A DNA stretch of 35,696 bases from CAYOPZ01 sp964406005 (GTDB taxonomy: Bacteria > Bacteroidota > Bacteroidia > Bacteroidales > SM23-62): NCBI GenBank assembly GCA_964406005.1, contig CAYOPZ010000031.1, positions 1 to 35,696 on the forward strand. The letters are read 5' to 3'. The position numbers and the translations under genes were made by a program. Below, piece by piece: positions 1 to 8,733 of the stretch. Under the pieces are notes generated by a model that worked only from the letters and a program-made list of their open reading frames with translations, did no database searches and was not told where the DNA came from. Numbering within the stretch: position 1 is the first letter of the stretch; the number at the start of each line of letters is the position of its first letter.

Positions 1-423
1 ATTTCCTTTTGTCTTTATACCTTGATTTGTTGAGGAATAATGATGAGGGTTTCATCCGATGATGCTATTGTTGGATATCATTATTATTAAAACAGATCCA
101 ATATGTCTGGTTAAAATGAAATAATAAGGTGCCGTGCTGTTTCCGGCCGCATGACCGATAGGTACGTACCGTTCCATCCATGGACGGGATGTTTATTTCC
201 CGGCCGGACGATGAATGAATGATATGCTCAGGATGAATGGAATATAATGTTTCATTATTGATAGGGTTTATTGTTGAATGAATTTTTATTTTCCGGAATA
301 AATCTAATAATTTTTATTTATTATAAATAAACTTAATAGTAAAATTTTTAGTCCCCCGTATTCGCTTTCCGGAAGCTTGTGCACCGCATCGTTTTACTTT
401 CAGGATGAAGACAAAAAACCGGA
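1..423. other. Non-coding AT-rich stretch
   Basis: No convincing reading frame is seen on either strand. The stretch is strongly AT-rich from about 240 to 350. It holds a 10-bp palindrome GGTACGTACC at 161-170 but no hairpin followed by a T tract. It lies downstream of the minus-strand MscS gene, so it probably contains that gene's 3' untranslated end and whatever precedes the next gene outside the window. Confidence 0.5.
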
Positions 424-1518
424 TCATGAAGTACTGCCTTCCGGCCTGTCTGTCAGTTCGATCCTTGTCCTGGGGAGGCTGTATGGATAATTCTGCTGAA
501 GGAAGTCAATAAGCTTTTCCCTGACATATACGCGCAGGTCCCATGCGGTGGAAGAATCGGCTGCGCTCATCAGGGCCCGTACCTCCATCGACCGGTCCGT
601 GGCGCCGGTAACCTGCATGACCCTGGTTTGCCCGTCCCACAGCCCACTCTCCTCAAGGATCCGGTAATACGCTTTCCTCAGCTCGTCCACAGGGACCTGA
701 TAATCCGTATAGATAAAGACCGTACCCAGAATATCCGAGGAAACCCGCGTCCAGTTCTGAAAGGATTTCTCAATAAAATAGGTAGTGGGTACGATCAATC
801 TCCTTTTATCCCATATCCTTACAACGACATAAGTAAGGGTGATCTCTTCGATCCGTCCCCACTCGTTTTCCACGATCACCACATCATCGATCCTAATGGG
901 CTGGGTCAGGGCAATCTGAAAACCGGCCAGTACGGAACCCAGAAGCTTCTGGGCGGCAAAACCGATGATGATCCCGGCCACTCCCGCCGATGCAAAGAGG
1001 CTGATGCCGATCCGCTCTATGCTTTTAAAGGTCATCAGGGCGATGGCAATGGCAATCAGGATCACAATGAAGATGATGATCCTTTCCAGCATCCTGAACT
1101 GGGTATAAACCTTTCGTGCTTTCAGGTTATCCCTTTCAGAAATATCGTATCTGCGCAGAATGACTTCCCGTGCAAGGTTGACCGACCTGATCAGAAACCA
1201 GGTGACACAAAAAATCACGCCGATCGTAATAAAATGGCCAATGAAAGAAGAGGTCTCCCTGCCGGGCGTAAGCAGGCCCTGAAGAATGATGAAATCGATC
1301 AGCAGGAGAATAACCAGTACCGGGTACCTGAACTTCTGCCAGGCGGTCCCGATCAGATTATCCGGGGATGTTTTCCGTATTCCCCTCAGGACCCTGGAAA
1401 GAATGAAATACAACAGCAAACTTAACAGGACTACGCATAATGCGAGGATCAACCCGGACAGGGGCGTATTTCCCGAAAGCCTCCATTCACTCAGGATGTG
1501 ATCCGTTAATTCAGCCAT
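424..1518 (-). CDS. MscS-family mechanosensitive channel
   Basis: A 364-residue inner-membrane channel expected to open under membrane tension and release osmolytes during hypo-osmotic shock. About five hydrophobic segments are visible (roughly residues 22-42, 66-83, 92-112, 147-164 and 171-204). The last is the pore-lining helix, rich in Gly and Ala (SAGVAGIIIGFAAQK), followed by the beta domain with the family pattern GSVLAGFQIALTQP and then I-DDVV-VENEWG-IEEI. The soluble C-terminal part runs to the end. Length is usual for the larger MscS-like proteins, with two extra N-terminal helices compared with E. coli MscS (286 residues). The ATG start gives MAELTDHIL. It stands alone on the minus strand. 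The family is certain; substrate gating is inferred. Confidence 0.93.
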   Translation of the reverse strand: MAELTDHILSEWRLSGNTPLSGLILALCVVLLSLLLYFILSRVLRGIRKTSPDNLIGTAWQKFRYPVLVILLLIDFIILQGLLTPGRETSSFIGHFITIGVIFCVTWFLIRSVNLAREVILRRYDISERDNLKARKVYTQFRMLERIIIFIVILIAIAIALMTFKSIERIGISLFASAGVAGIIIGFAAQKLLGSVLAGFQIALTQPIRIDDVVIVENEWGRIEEITLTYVVVRIWDKRRLIVPTTYFIEKSFQNWTRVSSDILGTVFIYTDYQVPVDELRKAYYRILEESGLWDGQTRVMQVTGATDRSMEVRALMSAADSSTAWDLRVYVREKLIDFLQQNYPYSLPRTRIELTDRPEGSTS

Positions 1519-1613
1519 GGGTTAAAATTAAGAATATTATCGACCATGGAACAAATTCAGAGATAGAATCAGGATCATGGTATGTGTAATAATTATGTTT
1601 TTTTAACACAGCC

Positions 1614-1632
1614 TTAAGTTTTTTTAACTTAA
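1614..1632. repeat. Short inverted repeat upstream of small lipoprotein gene
   Basis: TTAAGTT (1614-1620) and AACTTAA (1626-1632) form a perfect 7-bp inverted repeat around five T residues. It lies about 50 bp before the ATG at 1682 and between two divergently oriented genes, so it could be an operator or a weak hairpin. The function is a guess. Confidence 0.3.
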
Positions 1633-1681
1633 AATATGAACACCTCCCCTGTTCTCCGATGTATTTTTGCTGCTGCAAACG

Positions 1682-2014
1682 ATGAAACGGAAATTGAGAC
1701 AGAGTTCATACATAACATCAATCCTGCTGGTTTTTCTGGTAACACTTGCCTGTGCGGGCAACCATTCTGTTCGTATGACGCGGAATGTTACAGATAAACA
1801 GGTCAGTACAATTATTAAACTCATACAGGAAAAATACAATCCTGAAGATCTGACTGAAAAAGGTCCCGGGGGAGAAGTAATGTCACAATCCCCGGTGTGC
1901 CTGCCCCATGTGAAGATAAGCTATGATAACAGGGATCTGCCGGAAACAGCCCGGTATAAATTCCTTTCAAACCCTTCACTCATCGATCTTCCTCCTCCCG
2001 GAACGCGTGGCTGA
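1682..2014 (+). CDS. Small putative lipoprotein, unknown function
   Basis: A 110-residue product that I do not recognise. It opens with basic residues (MKRKLRQ), a hydrophobic stretch and a lipobox-like LACAG at about residues 22-26, so export and lipidation in the envelope are likely. The rest is hydrophilic and ends in a proline-rich tail. I chose the ATG at 1682 over the TTG at 1667 because it starts directly with a normal signal peptide. It has no close operon partner: 102 bp separate it from the next gene on the same strand. A GC-rich hairpin follows it (2036-2050) but has no T tract. Confidence 0.5.
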   Translation: MKRKLRQSSYITSILLVFLVTLACAGNHSVRMTRNVTDKQVSTIIKLIQEKYNPEDLTEKGPGGEVMSQSPVCLPHVKISYDNRDLPETARYKFLSNPSLIDLPPPGTRG

Positions 2015-2116
2015 ACGCCTCATCCCCGGCCATGGCCCGGAATGACCGGGAAGGGTCCGGAATAAGGCTTTGCATTAATCCATCCATTTCACATACCCGT
2101 TAAACTATATATATTC

Positions 2117-2548
2117 ATGAGTATTCAACCATCATATCAAAAAAGAATATACAGATCGAAAATCTGTCAGATAAATAAATCGAGGAATCACCTGGGAATT
2201 GAAAGAATAGACCCCATCAGGGATTCTCAAAGGAACCGCATGGTCATTTTCCTGGAAAGCAGTTTGTTTCAGGACCGTGGGGTATATGCTCTCATACAGG
2301 GGAACAACCTGATCATCGAAGCTTCCCGTTCACTGGACTATACGAAACCGGTCAGAACACATCTGATCGAGGAAAAGACGTTCACTGACAGCGAGAACGA
2401 TGGGCTTGAAATCGCTTTCTCGGAAATACAGCTGAGCCCCGGTTACAGGTATTCCATAATCTCATATCAAATCATCAATCCCGGTTTGCTGAAGGTGATT
2501 CTGGATTTCAGACCGGGAAAAAACAAAATGAATCATAATATTAATTAA
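2117..2548 (+). CDS. Divergent Hsp20/alpha-crystallin-like protein (tentative)
   Basis: A 143-residue cytoplasmic-looking protein without a signal peptide. Residues about 42-135 show alternating beta-type segments (VYALIQGNNLIIEAS, then FSEIQLSPGYRYSI) and end in NPGLLKVIL. This resembles the last strands of the alpha-crystallin domain, where an (N)G-x-L-x-V/I motif is characteristic. The match is by eye and weak, and the usual A-x-x-x-n-G-V-L pattern is only partly kept. It lies 21 bp upstream of the HtrA protease gene and is probably co-transcribed with it. A holdase chaperone beside a quality-control protease would make sense. If the resemblance is false, this is simply a hypothetical protein. 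Confidence 0.5.
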   Translation: MSIQPSYQKRIYRSKICQINKSRNHLGIERIDPIRDSQRNRMVIFLESSLFQDRGVYALIQGNNLIIEASRSLDYTKPVRTHLIEEKTFTDSENDGLEIAFSEIQLSPGYRYSIISYQIINPGLLKVILDFRPGKNKMNHNIN

Positions 2549-2555
2549 CCGATAA

Positions 2556-2561
2556 AGGAGG
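2556..2561 (+). promoter_or_regulatory. Strong Shine-Dalgarno before htrA
   Basis: AAAGGAGG sits at about 2555-2562, 7-8 bases before the ATG at 2570. Most genes in the window have no recognisable Shine-Dalgarno sequence, so this one stands out and fixes the start. Confidence 0.6.
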
Positions 2562-2569
2562 AATGTAAA

Positions 2570-4096
2570 ATGAAAAAGTTTATGAAATTACTGGTCCCTT
2601 CCATACTGGGAAGCGGCCTTACAATTGCGGTCTTTATGCTGACCGGATTCAATCAAAAAACCGTTCCCGTTAATCTTTACAGCAATAATTCACTACCGGT
2701 CCATAAAACCGTTAATGCTGTCAGGGAAAACGGAGAACTGGTCCCGCTTGACTTTACAGGTGTTTCAAAAGAGGTCATGGATGCCGTTGTGCATATCAAA
2801 TCCACACGGAAAGTTCAGGCAGGGAACGGATCCTATTTTAACGGGCGCAATCCGCTCGGTGAATTGTTCGGCGACGATTTCTTCAGGTTTTTTTACGGGA
2901 ACCCGGAGTCACCAAACCCGCAGCGCTTTCAGTCCGAACCCTATGAACAGATAGGTACAGGGTCGGGTGTTATAATCAGCAGCAACGGTTATATCGTCAC
3001 GAACAATCATGTCATCGACCAGGCTGACGATATAGAGGTCACCCTTCACAACAATGACAGTTACAAGGCAAAAGTGATCGGAACGGATCCATCAACCGAC
3101 CTTGCCCTTCTTCAGATCAAGGAGAACGGGCTGACATCCTTACCCTTCGGCAACTCAGACCAGGTTGAGGTAGGCGAATGGGTAATGGCGGTCGGCAATC
3201 CGTTCAACCTGAATTCGACGGTGACCGCCGGTATTATCAGTGCCAAGGGCAGAAATATCAACATTATTGATGATAAATCGGCCATCGAGGCGTTCATCCA
3301 GACAGATGCCGCCATCAACCCCGGCAACAGCGGGGGCGCCCTGGTCGATCTGAACGGGGAGCTGATCGGTATCAATACTGCCATTGCAAGCCCGACCGGT
3401 GCTTATGCCGGGTACGGCTTCGCCATTCCGGCAAACATAGTAAGCAAAGTGGTGGAGGATTTCATGAAATACGGAATGGTCCAGCGCGCCTATCTGGGAA
3501 TTATGATACGGGACATTGACAACAACCTCATGAAAGACGAAAACCTGAAAATCAGCGAAGGAGCTTTTGTGGACAGCATCACGGAGAAAAGCGCCGCCGG
3601 CCAGGCAGGGATCAGGACAGGAGACGTGGTGGTCGGAGTGGATGACGCTCCCGTCCTTCACTCCTCCGACCTTCTGGAACAGATCGGGAGGCACAGGCCG
3701 GGCGACGAGGTAAAGGTCACCGTCAACCGGAAAGGGAAGGAATTGTCGTTTGATGTCACGCTTGCAAACCAGAAAGGGGTTAAAAAGCTGCTTGCCGGCA
3801 ATCAGCAGGACATCCTTGACATCCTGGGCGGATCTTTTGAAACCATTGATAAGGAAAAGGCAAATGAGCTGGGTATTGAAGGAGGAGTAATGGTCAAAGA
3901 ACTGTATGGCGGTGTCCTGAAAAACCAGACTGACATCGCTGAAGGCTTTATCATTACCGGTATAAACAATGAAAAGGTCCTGAACGTGGATGATCTGAGA
4001 AAAGCTTTAAAACGCAATAAAGGCGGAGTTATGCTGGAAGGGATCTATGAAAATTATCCGGGAGAACTCTTCTACGCTTTCGGTTTGCCAGAATAA
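2570..4096 (+). CDS. htrA: HtrA/Deg-family serine endopeptidase
   Basis: A 508-residue periplasmic quality-control protease that degrades or chaperones misfolded envelope proteins. The N-terminus (residues 1-27) is a signal peptide or anchor. The trypsin-like domain shows the whole catalytic triad: His147 in TNNHVID, Asp177 in DPSTDLALL and Ser254 in GNSGGAL. A PDZ domain follows at about 305-400 (RAYLGIMI ... SAAGQAGIRTGDVVVGVDD) and a second, more divergent PDZ-like region at about 420-505. Length and order match the Do/DegP type common in Bacteroidota. The start is set by a strong AAAGGAGG. The gene follows the small Hsp20-like ORF by 21 bp and ends at a strong hairpin (4136-4172). Stress induction is usual for the family but no sigma-E-type site is seen. 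Confidence 0.96.
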   Translation: MKKFMKLLVPSILGSGLTIAVFMLTGFNQKTVPVNLYSNNSLPVHKTVNAVRENGELVPLDFTGVSKEVMDAVVHIKSTRKVQAGNGSYFNGRNPLGELFGDDFFRFFYGNPESPNPQRFQSEPYEQIGTGSGVIISSNGYIVTNNHVIDQADDIEVTLHNNDSYKAKVIGTDPSTDLALLQIKENGLTSLPFGNSDQVEVGEWVMAVGNPFNLNSTVTAGIISAKGRNINIIDDKSAIEAFIQTDAAINPGNSGGALVDLNGELIGINTAIASPTGAYAGYGFAIPANIVSKVVEDFMKYGMVQRAYLGIMIRDIDNNLMKDENLKISEGAFVDSITEKSAAGQAGIRTGDVVVGVDDAPVLHSSDLLEQIGRHRPGDEVKVTVNRKGKELSFDVTLANQKGVKKLLAGNQQDILDILGGSFETIDKEKANELGIEGGVMVKELYGGVLKNQTDIAEGFIITGINNEKVLNVDDLRKALKRNKGGVMLEGIYENYPGELFYAFGLPE

Positions 4097-4135
4097 GTCT
4101 GTTAAAACACTATTCCCGGAGTTTGTTTCTTTTTT

Positions 4136-4172
4136 ACAAACCCCTGCAATTCAATAAATTGCAGGGGTTTGT
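4136..4172. terminator. Perfect 16-bp stem terminator after htrA
   Basis: Positions 4136-4151 and 4157-4172 are exact reverse complements (arm ACAAACCCCTGCAATT) around the 5-base loop CAATA. T-rich sequence flanks both sides (TTTCTTTTTT before, GTTTATGTTT after), so it could stop transcription in either direction. It closes the htrA unit. Confidence 0.85.
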
Positions 4173-4268
4173 TTATGTTTCCCCCCGGACTTAATACAAA
4201 TGAATGTGAGGGGAAAGCACAGTGTATCTTTATAAATTTTAACTTTGAATGCCCATTCAAACTGGAAA

Positions 4269-4916
4269 ATGAAGCATCCTGTAATCGGTTTCTTTTCTGC
4301 ATTAACCATCTTGATGTTCATAACCCCCGGGTGCAGGAATGATAAGCCCGGAATGAAAGGATCCCAGGGACAGGTCAATCAAGTCGACAGGTCCGGTATA
4401 AAACAGGGATTATGGAAAACCTATACAGACAGCGTACTGATTTCAGAGGGTTCATACACCGACGGGAAAGCTGACGGCACGTGGACCTACTGGTATGATA
4501 ACGGACAGAAGAAAGAAGAAGGGTATTATGACATGGGCAGTAAAGAGAGCATGTGGGTTGAATGGTACAGGGACGGTACGGTGATGTGGAAAGGTGAATG
4601 GGAAAAAGGGGAAAGACAGGTCGGATACCCGGATGCCATTGCTGAAATAAAATTCATCGGACAGGATTTCCCGCCTGACAACATTCTGGAACATGACAGC
4701 ACCTACCATCTGAGGATCAGGATACTGAACATTCCTGTCTACCATCTTTTCGTGGAAGTAGATAACGGGTCCATCACCAGGGAAGGAGATTCCGATCAAT
4801 TTGTCCTTCATACCTCCTCAGAACAGAATCTGACGATGGTCATCGGTTATATGCCTGACCTGGAATTCAGGGATTTCCGTAACATCGCCAGGGAAATTAA
4901 ATTCAAAATCAGGTAA
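4269..4916 (+). CDS. MORN_2-repeat lipoprotein
   Basis: A 215-residue predicted lipoprotein. The signal peptide ends in a lipobox-like TPGC at about residues 19-22. Residues about 45-120 contain tandem MORN_2-type units, each reading roughly G-x-W-x-x-Y/W-x-D/N-G (GLWKTYTD, GTWTYWYDNGQKKEEG, WVEWYRDGTVMWKGEW). Databases often label such proteins YwqK-family antitoxin, but no toxin partner is present and the label carries little functional meaning. The C-terminal 90 residues form an unassigned beta-rich domain. The ATG at 4269 is preferred over TTG at 4245 because it starts directly at the signal peptide. It is 33 bp upstream of the potassium transporter gene and may share its operon. A surface or envelope role is inferred. 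Confidence 0.75.
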   Translation: MKHPVIGFFSALTILMFITPGCRNDKPGMKGSQGQVNQVDRSGIKQGLWKTYTDSVLISEGSYTDGKADGTWTYWYDNGQKKEEGYYDMGSKESMWVEWYRDGTVMWKGEWEKGERQVGYPDAIAEIKFIGQDFPPDNILEHDSTYHLRIRILNIPVYHLFVEVDNGSITREGDSDQFVLHTSSEQNLTMVIGYMPDLEFRDFRNIAREIKFKIR

Positions 4917-4949
4917 GGTCCGATTGTGCAGAAAGTATCTCGCTGACAG

Positions 4950-6698
4950 ATGAAATTATCCATTCAAAACCGGATCCGTCAAATCATCGGTTTAATAACT
5001 CCTGTTTTCGGAATTGTCGCATTCACCTCCCTCTTCCTGAAATACGGTTTTCATTTATCCGACCAGTGGCTGGTAAGACTGCTGATCCTCGACGAAATCA
5101 TTGCAGGTTTCTTTGTCGCCACGCTACTGGTGAATTTCTTCATCAGCGACAGGAAGTGGCAATACATCAAACAATCCCCTTTCGAGTTTATTCTGTTGTT
5201 CCTGTTTGTCATCTCCATCATACTGGAAGAAATCATATCCATTGAAGAACCCCATTATTTATTAAAAAGGACCACCTCGCACAGCCTGATCAAATTATAT
5301 TTCATCCTGATCCAGGTATACATCATCATCAACGGCATCATTTCCCTGGCAAGAACCAGGGAGAAATGGCTTTTCTTTTCCCTGAGCCCTGCAAGAATAC
5401 TGATGATCTCCTATGTGATCGTCATCACTGCGGGGACCCTGATGCTGAAACTCCCGAATGCCACTTATTCAGGCATCGGCTGGACCGATGCCCTGTTCAC
5501 ATCCACATCGGCCGTGTGCATCACGGGACTGACCACACTGAATATATCCCGGGTATTCACCTTTGAGGGTCAGGTTCTGATATTGCTGCTGATCCAGCTC
5601 GGAGGCCTGGGGATCATTACCCTGACGTCATTCATTGCCCTGTTTATCCAGAGAGGATTCCGGCTCAGGGACCAGCTTATCGTACAGGAAATACTCGACA
5701 ATGAAAACTTCAGTTCACTGACATCCATTCTGAAAGCCATTGTTGCCATAACATTCATTACAGAGCTGGCAGGTGCCATCGGGCTGTATTTTGCATGGAA
5801 TGACATGGGAATGTCCGAATTCGAAAGGATCTTCAGCGCCGTTTTTCACTCCGTCAGCGCCTATTGCAATGCGGGGTTCAGCATTTTCCCGGAGGGATTT
5901 ACAACACCTGAATATCACTTCAGCACCATATCCCTGGTTACGGTCATGCTTTTGATCGTACTTGGAGGGCTGGGGTTTTATACCTACTCGGACATCCTTC
6001 ATGTCGGGGAAATCAAAATGGTCCGAAAAAAGGGCCTGACACTGCAATCCAGAATAATACTCATTACAACCCTGGTCCTGATCCTTCTGGGTGCATTTCT
6101 GGTCTGGATCATCCAGTACTCCGAATGGCAGGATCTTCCTCCGGGCAAACAGATGATCAATGCCTTCTTTCTGAGCATAACTTCCCGTACTGCCGGGTTT
6201 TCCACCGTCCCGATCGGGAGACTGGCAATTCCCACCCTGATGATGGTCATCCTGCTTATGTATATCGGAGGTGCACCGAATTCCACGTCCGGGGGCATCA
6301 AGCTGACTACGGCCGTAACGCTGCTGGCAAGCCTGAAAACCTATGTTACAGGGAAAAAAAGGGTGGAAATAGGATGGAACACCGTTCCGCCAAGAGCGGT
6401 CAGGAGGGCGTTAATTGTCTTCCTTGTTTCCATCCTGCTGATTTTTTTCATATTATTCGTGCTTACACTGACAGAGGATCACGCTTTTTTCGATATCCTG
6501 TTCGAAATCATTTCCGCCTTCGGAACAGTGGGCCTTTCCAGGGGGATTACCCCCGAGCTTTCGCAGTCCGGCAAAATTTTGATCGCTTTTGTGATGTTTG
6601 CCGGAAGAATAGGATTGTTTACATTTGCCGTTGCCATGAGCGAGGAAAGAGAAGATGACGGTTATAATTTCCCCGAAGTCAATTTAATGGTCGGATAA
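4950..6698 (+). CDS. trkH: TrkH/KtrB-type potassium transporter, membrane subunit
   Basis: A 582-residue inner-membrane subunit of a K+ uptake system. The four selectivity-filter loops are visible in order: VCITGLT, YCNAGFS, RTAGFST and GTVGLSR, each keeping the key glycine. The NSTSGGIK segment between the third and fourth repeats is the usual gating-loop region. The protein is about 130 residues longer than classical KtrB because of an N-terminal block with about four hydrophobic helices (roughly residues 14-145). Such extensions occur in Bacteroidota homologues and their role is unclear. The regulatory subunit gene follows after 2 bp, so the pair is translated together. Ion preference (K+ with or without Na+ coupling) cannot be read from the sequence. 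Confidence 0.95.
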   Translation: MKLSIQNRIRQIIGLITPVFGIVAFTSLFLKYGFHLSDQWLVRLLILDEIIAGFFVATLLVNFFISDRKWQYIKQSPFEFILLFLFVISIILEEIISIEEPHYLLKRTTSHSLIKLYFILIQVYIIINGIISLARTREKWLFFSLSPARILMISYVIVITAGTLMLKLPNATYSGIGWTDALFTSTSAVCITGLTTLNISRVFTFEGQVLILLLIQLGGLGIITLTSFIALFIQRGFRLRDQLIVQEILDNENFSSLTSILKAIVAITFITELAGAIGLYFAWNDMGMSEFERIFSAVFHSVSAYCNAGFSIFPEGFTTPEYHFSTISLVTVMLLIVLGGLGFYTYSDILHVGEIKMVRKKGLTLQSRIILITTLVLILLGAFLVWIIQYSEWQDLPPGKQMINAFFLSITSRTAGFSTVPIGRLAIPTLMMVILLMYIGGAPNSTSGGIKLTTAVTLLASLKTYVTGKKRVEIGWNTVPPRAVRRALIVFLVSILLIFFILFVLTLTEDHAFFDILFEIISAFGTVGLSRGITPELSQSGKILIAFVMFAGRIGLFTFAVAMSEEREDDGYNFPEVNLMVG

Positions 6699-6700
6699 TT

Positions 6701-7390
6701 ATGGACAACAACAAAAGATTTGTATTGATCGGCCTGGGGGCCTTTGGCAGGGAGATTGCCAGAACCCTGTACGAACACGATGCGGATGTCATTGTAATGG
6801 ACAGGGACCCGAGCGTTGTCAACCAGATGAAATCCGAAGGATTCAAATTCACGGTGCATATTGACAACCTCGATCCGTCCGCCCTGGCCAAATTTATCAA
6901 ACCACAGGACATAGTGATCCTTTCCATGGGAGATGCCTTCGAATCGAACATACTGACCATCGCAATGTTGAAGGAGATCGGTGTGAAATCAATTTATTCC
7001 AGGGCCACCAAGGACATCCAGTATAAGGTCCTTGAAAAAATGGACATCACCGAAATCCTGTTCCCGGAAAAACAGGAGGGCAGAAGATTCGCCCTGAAAC
7101 TGCTCAACTGGGATATTCATTTCATCGACGAATTTGCATCGGACATCTACCTGATCGAGATCCCCATTACCCGGAAATTAATCGGAAAGACCATCGTGGA
7201 ACTGGAGATCAGATCAAAATACAATGTCAATATCATCGGGCTGAAAAGTATGATCAGGGAAAACGGAAAAGGGGAATCACAGAAAATGGATTATGTGGGG
7301 TTTGAAAATACGAGCCTGACAGAAAACCATTCACTCCTGGTAATGGGAAAGGAAAATGACCTGGAAGACCTTGTAAGGGATGCCGAATGA
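6701..7390 (+). CDS. trkA: TrkA/KtrA-type RCK regulatory subunit
   Basis: A 229-residue cytoplasmic subunit that binds nucleotide and gates the TrkH/KtrB pore. The N-terminal Rossmann fold begins at once with GLGAFGREIA (a G-x-G-x-x-G motif at about residues 11-16) and has the acidic residue MDRD after the second strand. The C-terminal RCK_C (TrkA_C) domain spans about residues 140-225 (IPITRKLIGKTIVELEIR ... NHSLLVMGKENDLEDL). One Rossmann plus one RCK_C domain is the KtrA arrangement, half the size of E. coli TrkA. The gene starts 2 bp after the transporter stop and its own stop overlaps the next start (ATGA), so it lies in the middle of one operon. Confidence 0.95.
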   Translation: MDNNKRFVLIGLGAFGREIARTLYEHDADVIVMDRDPSVVNQMKSEGFKFTVHIDNLDPSALAKFIKPQDIVILSMGDAFESNILTIAMLKEIGVKSIYSRATKDIQYKVLEKMDITEILFPEKQEGRRFALKLLNWDIHFIDEFASDIYLIEIPITRKLIGKTIVELEIRSKYNVNIIGLKSMIRENGKGESQKMDYVGFENTSLTENHSLLVMGKENDLEDLVRDAE

Positions 7391-7917
7391 AACCCTGCAG
7401 CAAATGTCTTAGGCGGTTGATATTCTGGTTGATCCTTACTGCGATCAGCATCGGTGCGGGATTATTGCTGGACCTAAATGTTTTTAAAACAAACGGCTTC
7501 CCTCTTTATCTCCGGATAACGGGTTTTACGGGCGTTGTTCTAATTCATTTTCTCCTGAAAAGAACAGGCAAATTGCTCAGGCTGCTGGGTGAGTACGAAC
7601 TGTGGGGATGGTCAACCAGATTAATCACAACAAGTGTCTACAGGTGCGTTCGTCACCCGCATCATTTAGGCGTCGGTCTGTTCATGACCTTCCTCGGTCT
7701 CCTGATAGGATACCCGGTCACATTTATCATCATTGCCGCCACTCAATGGCTATGGGTTTTTCTTTTTGTCATACTGGTTGAAGAAAAAGAATGCCTTGAA
7801 AAATTCGGGGATGAATATTCAGCTTACAAAAAGAATGTACCCATGTTTTTCGGTAACCCGGTATGTATTGTAAAAGAGACTCTTAAACCGATCAATCCGA
7901 AACAATATGAAACTTAA
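7387..7917 (+). CDS. Isoprenylcysteine carboxyl methyltransferase-like membrane protein
   Basis: A 176-residue membrane protein with about four hydrophobic helices (roughly residues 10-30, 38-54, 96-115 and 117-135). The C-terminal signature RCVRHPHHLGVGL, followed by EEKECLEKFGDEYSAYKKNVP, is that of the ICMT/PEMT-like methyltransferase superfamily, where the RHP segment and the later E-E/Y-x-x-Y segment contribute to S-adenosylmethionine binding. In bacteria these proteins methylate unknown small or lipid substrates, so no reaction is assigned. It overlaps trkA by 4 bp (ATGA) and the next gene by 11 bp, so it is firmly in the operon. Why a methyltransferase sits with K+ uptake is unclear. 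Confidence 0.82.
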   Translation: MKPCSKCLRRLIFWLILTAISIGAGLLLDLNVFKTNGFPLYLRITGFTGVVLIHFLLKRTGKLLRLLGEYELWGWSTRLITTSVYRCVRHPHHLGVGLFMTFLGLLIGYPVTFIIIAATQWLWVFLFVILVEEKECLEKFGDEYSAYKKNVPMFFGNPVCIVKETLKPINPKQYET

Positions 7918-8704
7918 ATTCCAGGTGTTTTTATTCACCATACTGCTGCTTGCCGGATGCGACCCGGGAACCCGGACTCAACATCGTGTGCGGGAGTACT
8001 CCGTGCAGTCGGTGCTCTGGCAGCAGCACGCAGCAGAATACCGTGCCCTGTCATACCAGGCTTTCAACCTGGCAAAATGGCAACTGGATAATATTCTGGA
8101 GAGCAGGAATGATACGGATAAACCTTTTGCGGTAGTAACAGACATAGACGAGACCGTACTTGACAACAGCCCTTATGACGGAAAACTGATTGAAACGGAC
8201 GAAGAATATTCCAGGGCAGGATGGCTTGAATGGGGGAAAAAAGCCGCTGCTGCCCCGGTTCCCGGTTCCGTTGGGTTTTTTCAGTATGCCGAAAAACGGG
8301 GAGTGGAAGTTTTTTACATTTCCAACCGCTATGCCGAACAAAAGGATGAGACCATTTCCAACCTGAAAATGTCAGGATTTCCTTTTGCCGATGAAACACA
8401 TGTTTTATTGAGAGAGGATGAGAGCGGTAAAGAAGCCAGGAGAAATGGCGTGGAAGAAACCCATGAGATCGTAATGCTGATCGGGGACAATTTATCGGAT
8501 TTCTCGGAAGTATTTGATGATCAGCCGACTGCCGTTAGGAATCACCTCGCGGACAGCCTGGAATCAGAATTCGGAAAAAATTTCATTGTATTGCCGAATC
8601 CCATGTACGGCGACTGGGAAACCAACGGGATCCTGGAAGACAATGCTGGCTGGACCCCGGACCAGAAAGACTCCGTACGCCACAGCAAGATTATTACCTA
8701 TTGA
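7907..8704 (+). CDS. Acid phosphatase / 5'-nucleotidase, lipoprotein e(P4) family
   Basis: A 265-residue lipoprotein (lipobox LAGC, Cys18) of the HAD-superfamily class B/C acid phosphatases. The catalytic motif VTDIDETVLDN places Asp79 (nucleophile) and Asp81 (general acid). Later HAD motifs are seen as FYISNR (about residues 143-148) and IGDNLSDF near residue 195. In Haemophilus the e(P4) protein dephosphorylates NMN and other nucleotides at the outer membrane. A similar periplasmic or surface phosphate-scavenging role is inferred here. It overlaps the upstream methyltransferase gene by 11 bp and is the last gene of the K+ operon. A convergent DoxX gene follows after 29 bp with no obvious terminator. 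Confidence 0.92.
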   Translation: MKLKFQVFLFTILLLAGCDPGTRTQHRVREYSVQSVLWQQHAAEYRALSYQAFNLAKWQLDNILESRNDTDKPFAVVTDIDETVLDNSPYDGKLIETDEEYSRAGWLEWGKKAAAAPVPGSVGFFQYAEKRGVEVFYISNRYAEQKDETISNLKMSGFPFADETHVLLREDESGKEARRNGVEETHEIVMLIGDNLSDFSEVFDDQPTAVRNHLADSLESEFGKNFIVLPNPMYGDWETNGILEDNAGWTPDQKDSVRHSKIITY

Positions 8705-8733
8705 TATTCCTCAAACTCCGGCGCCGGCATGTT

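Noticed and set aside
628..1425. 265-codon plus-strand ORF opposite the MscS gene
   Set aside because: It is the antisense shadow of a well-supported MscS channel; its product is low-complexity and charged, with no family signature.
4245..4916. YwqK-type antitoxin reading of the MORN lipoprotein
   Set aside because: The database-style name is not supported here: no toxin gene is adjacent and the protein is a lipoprotein.
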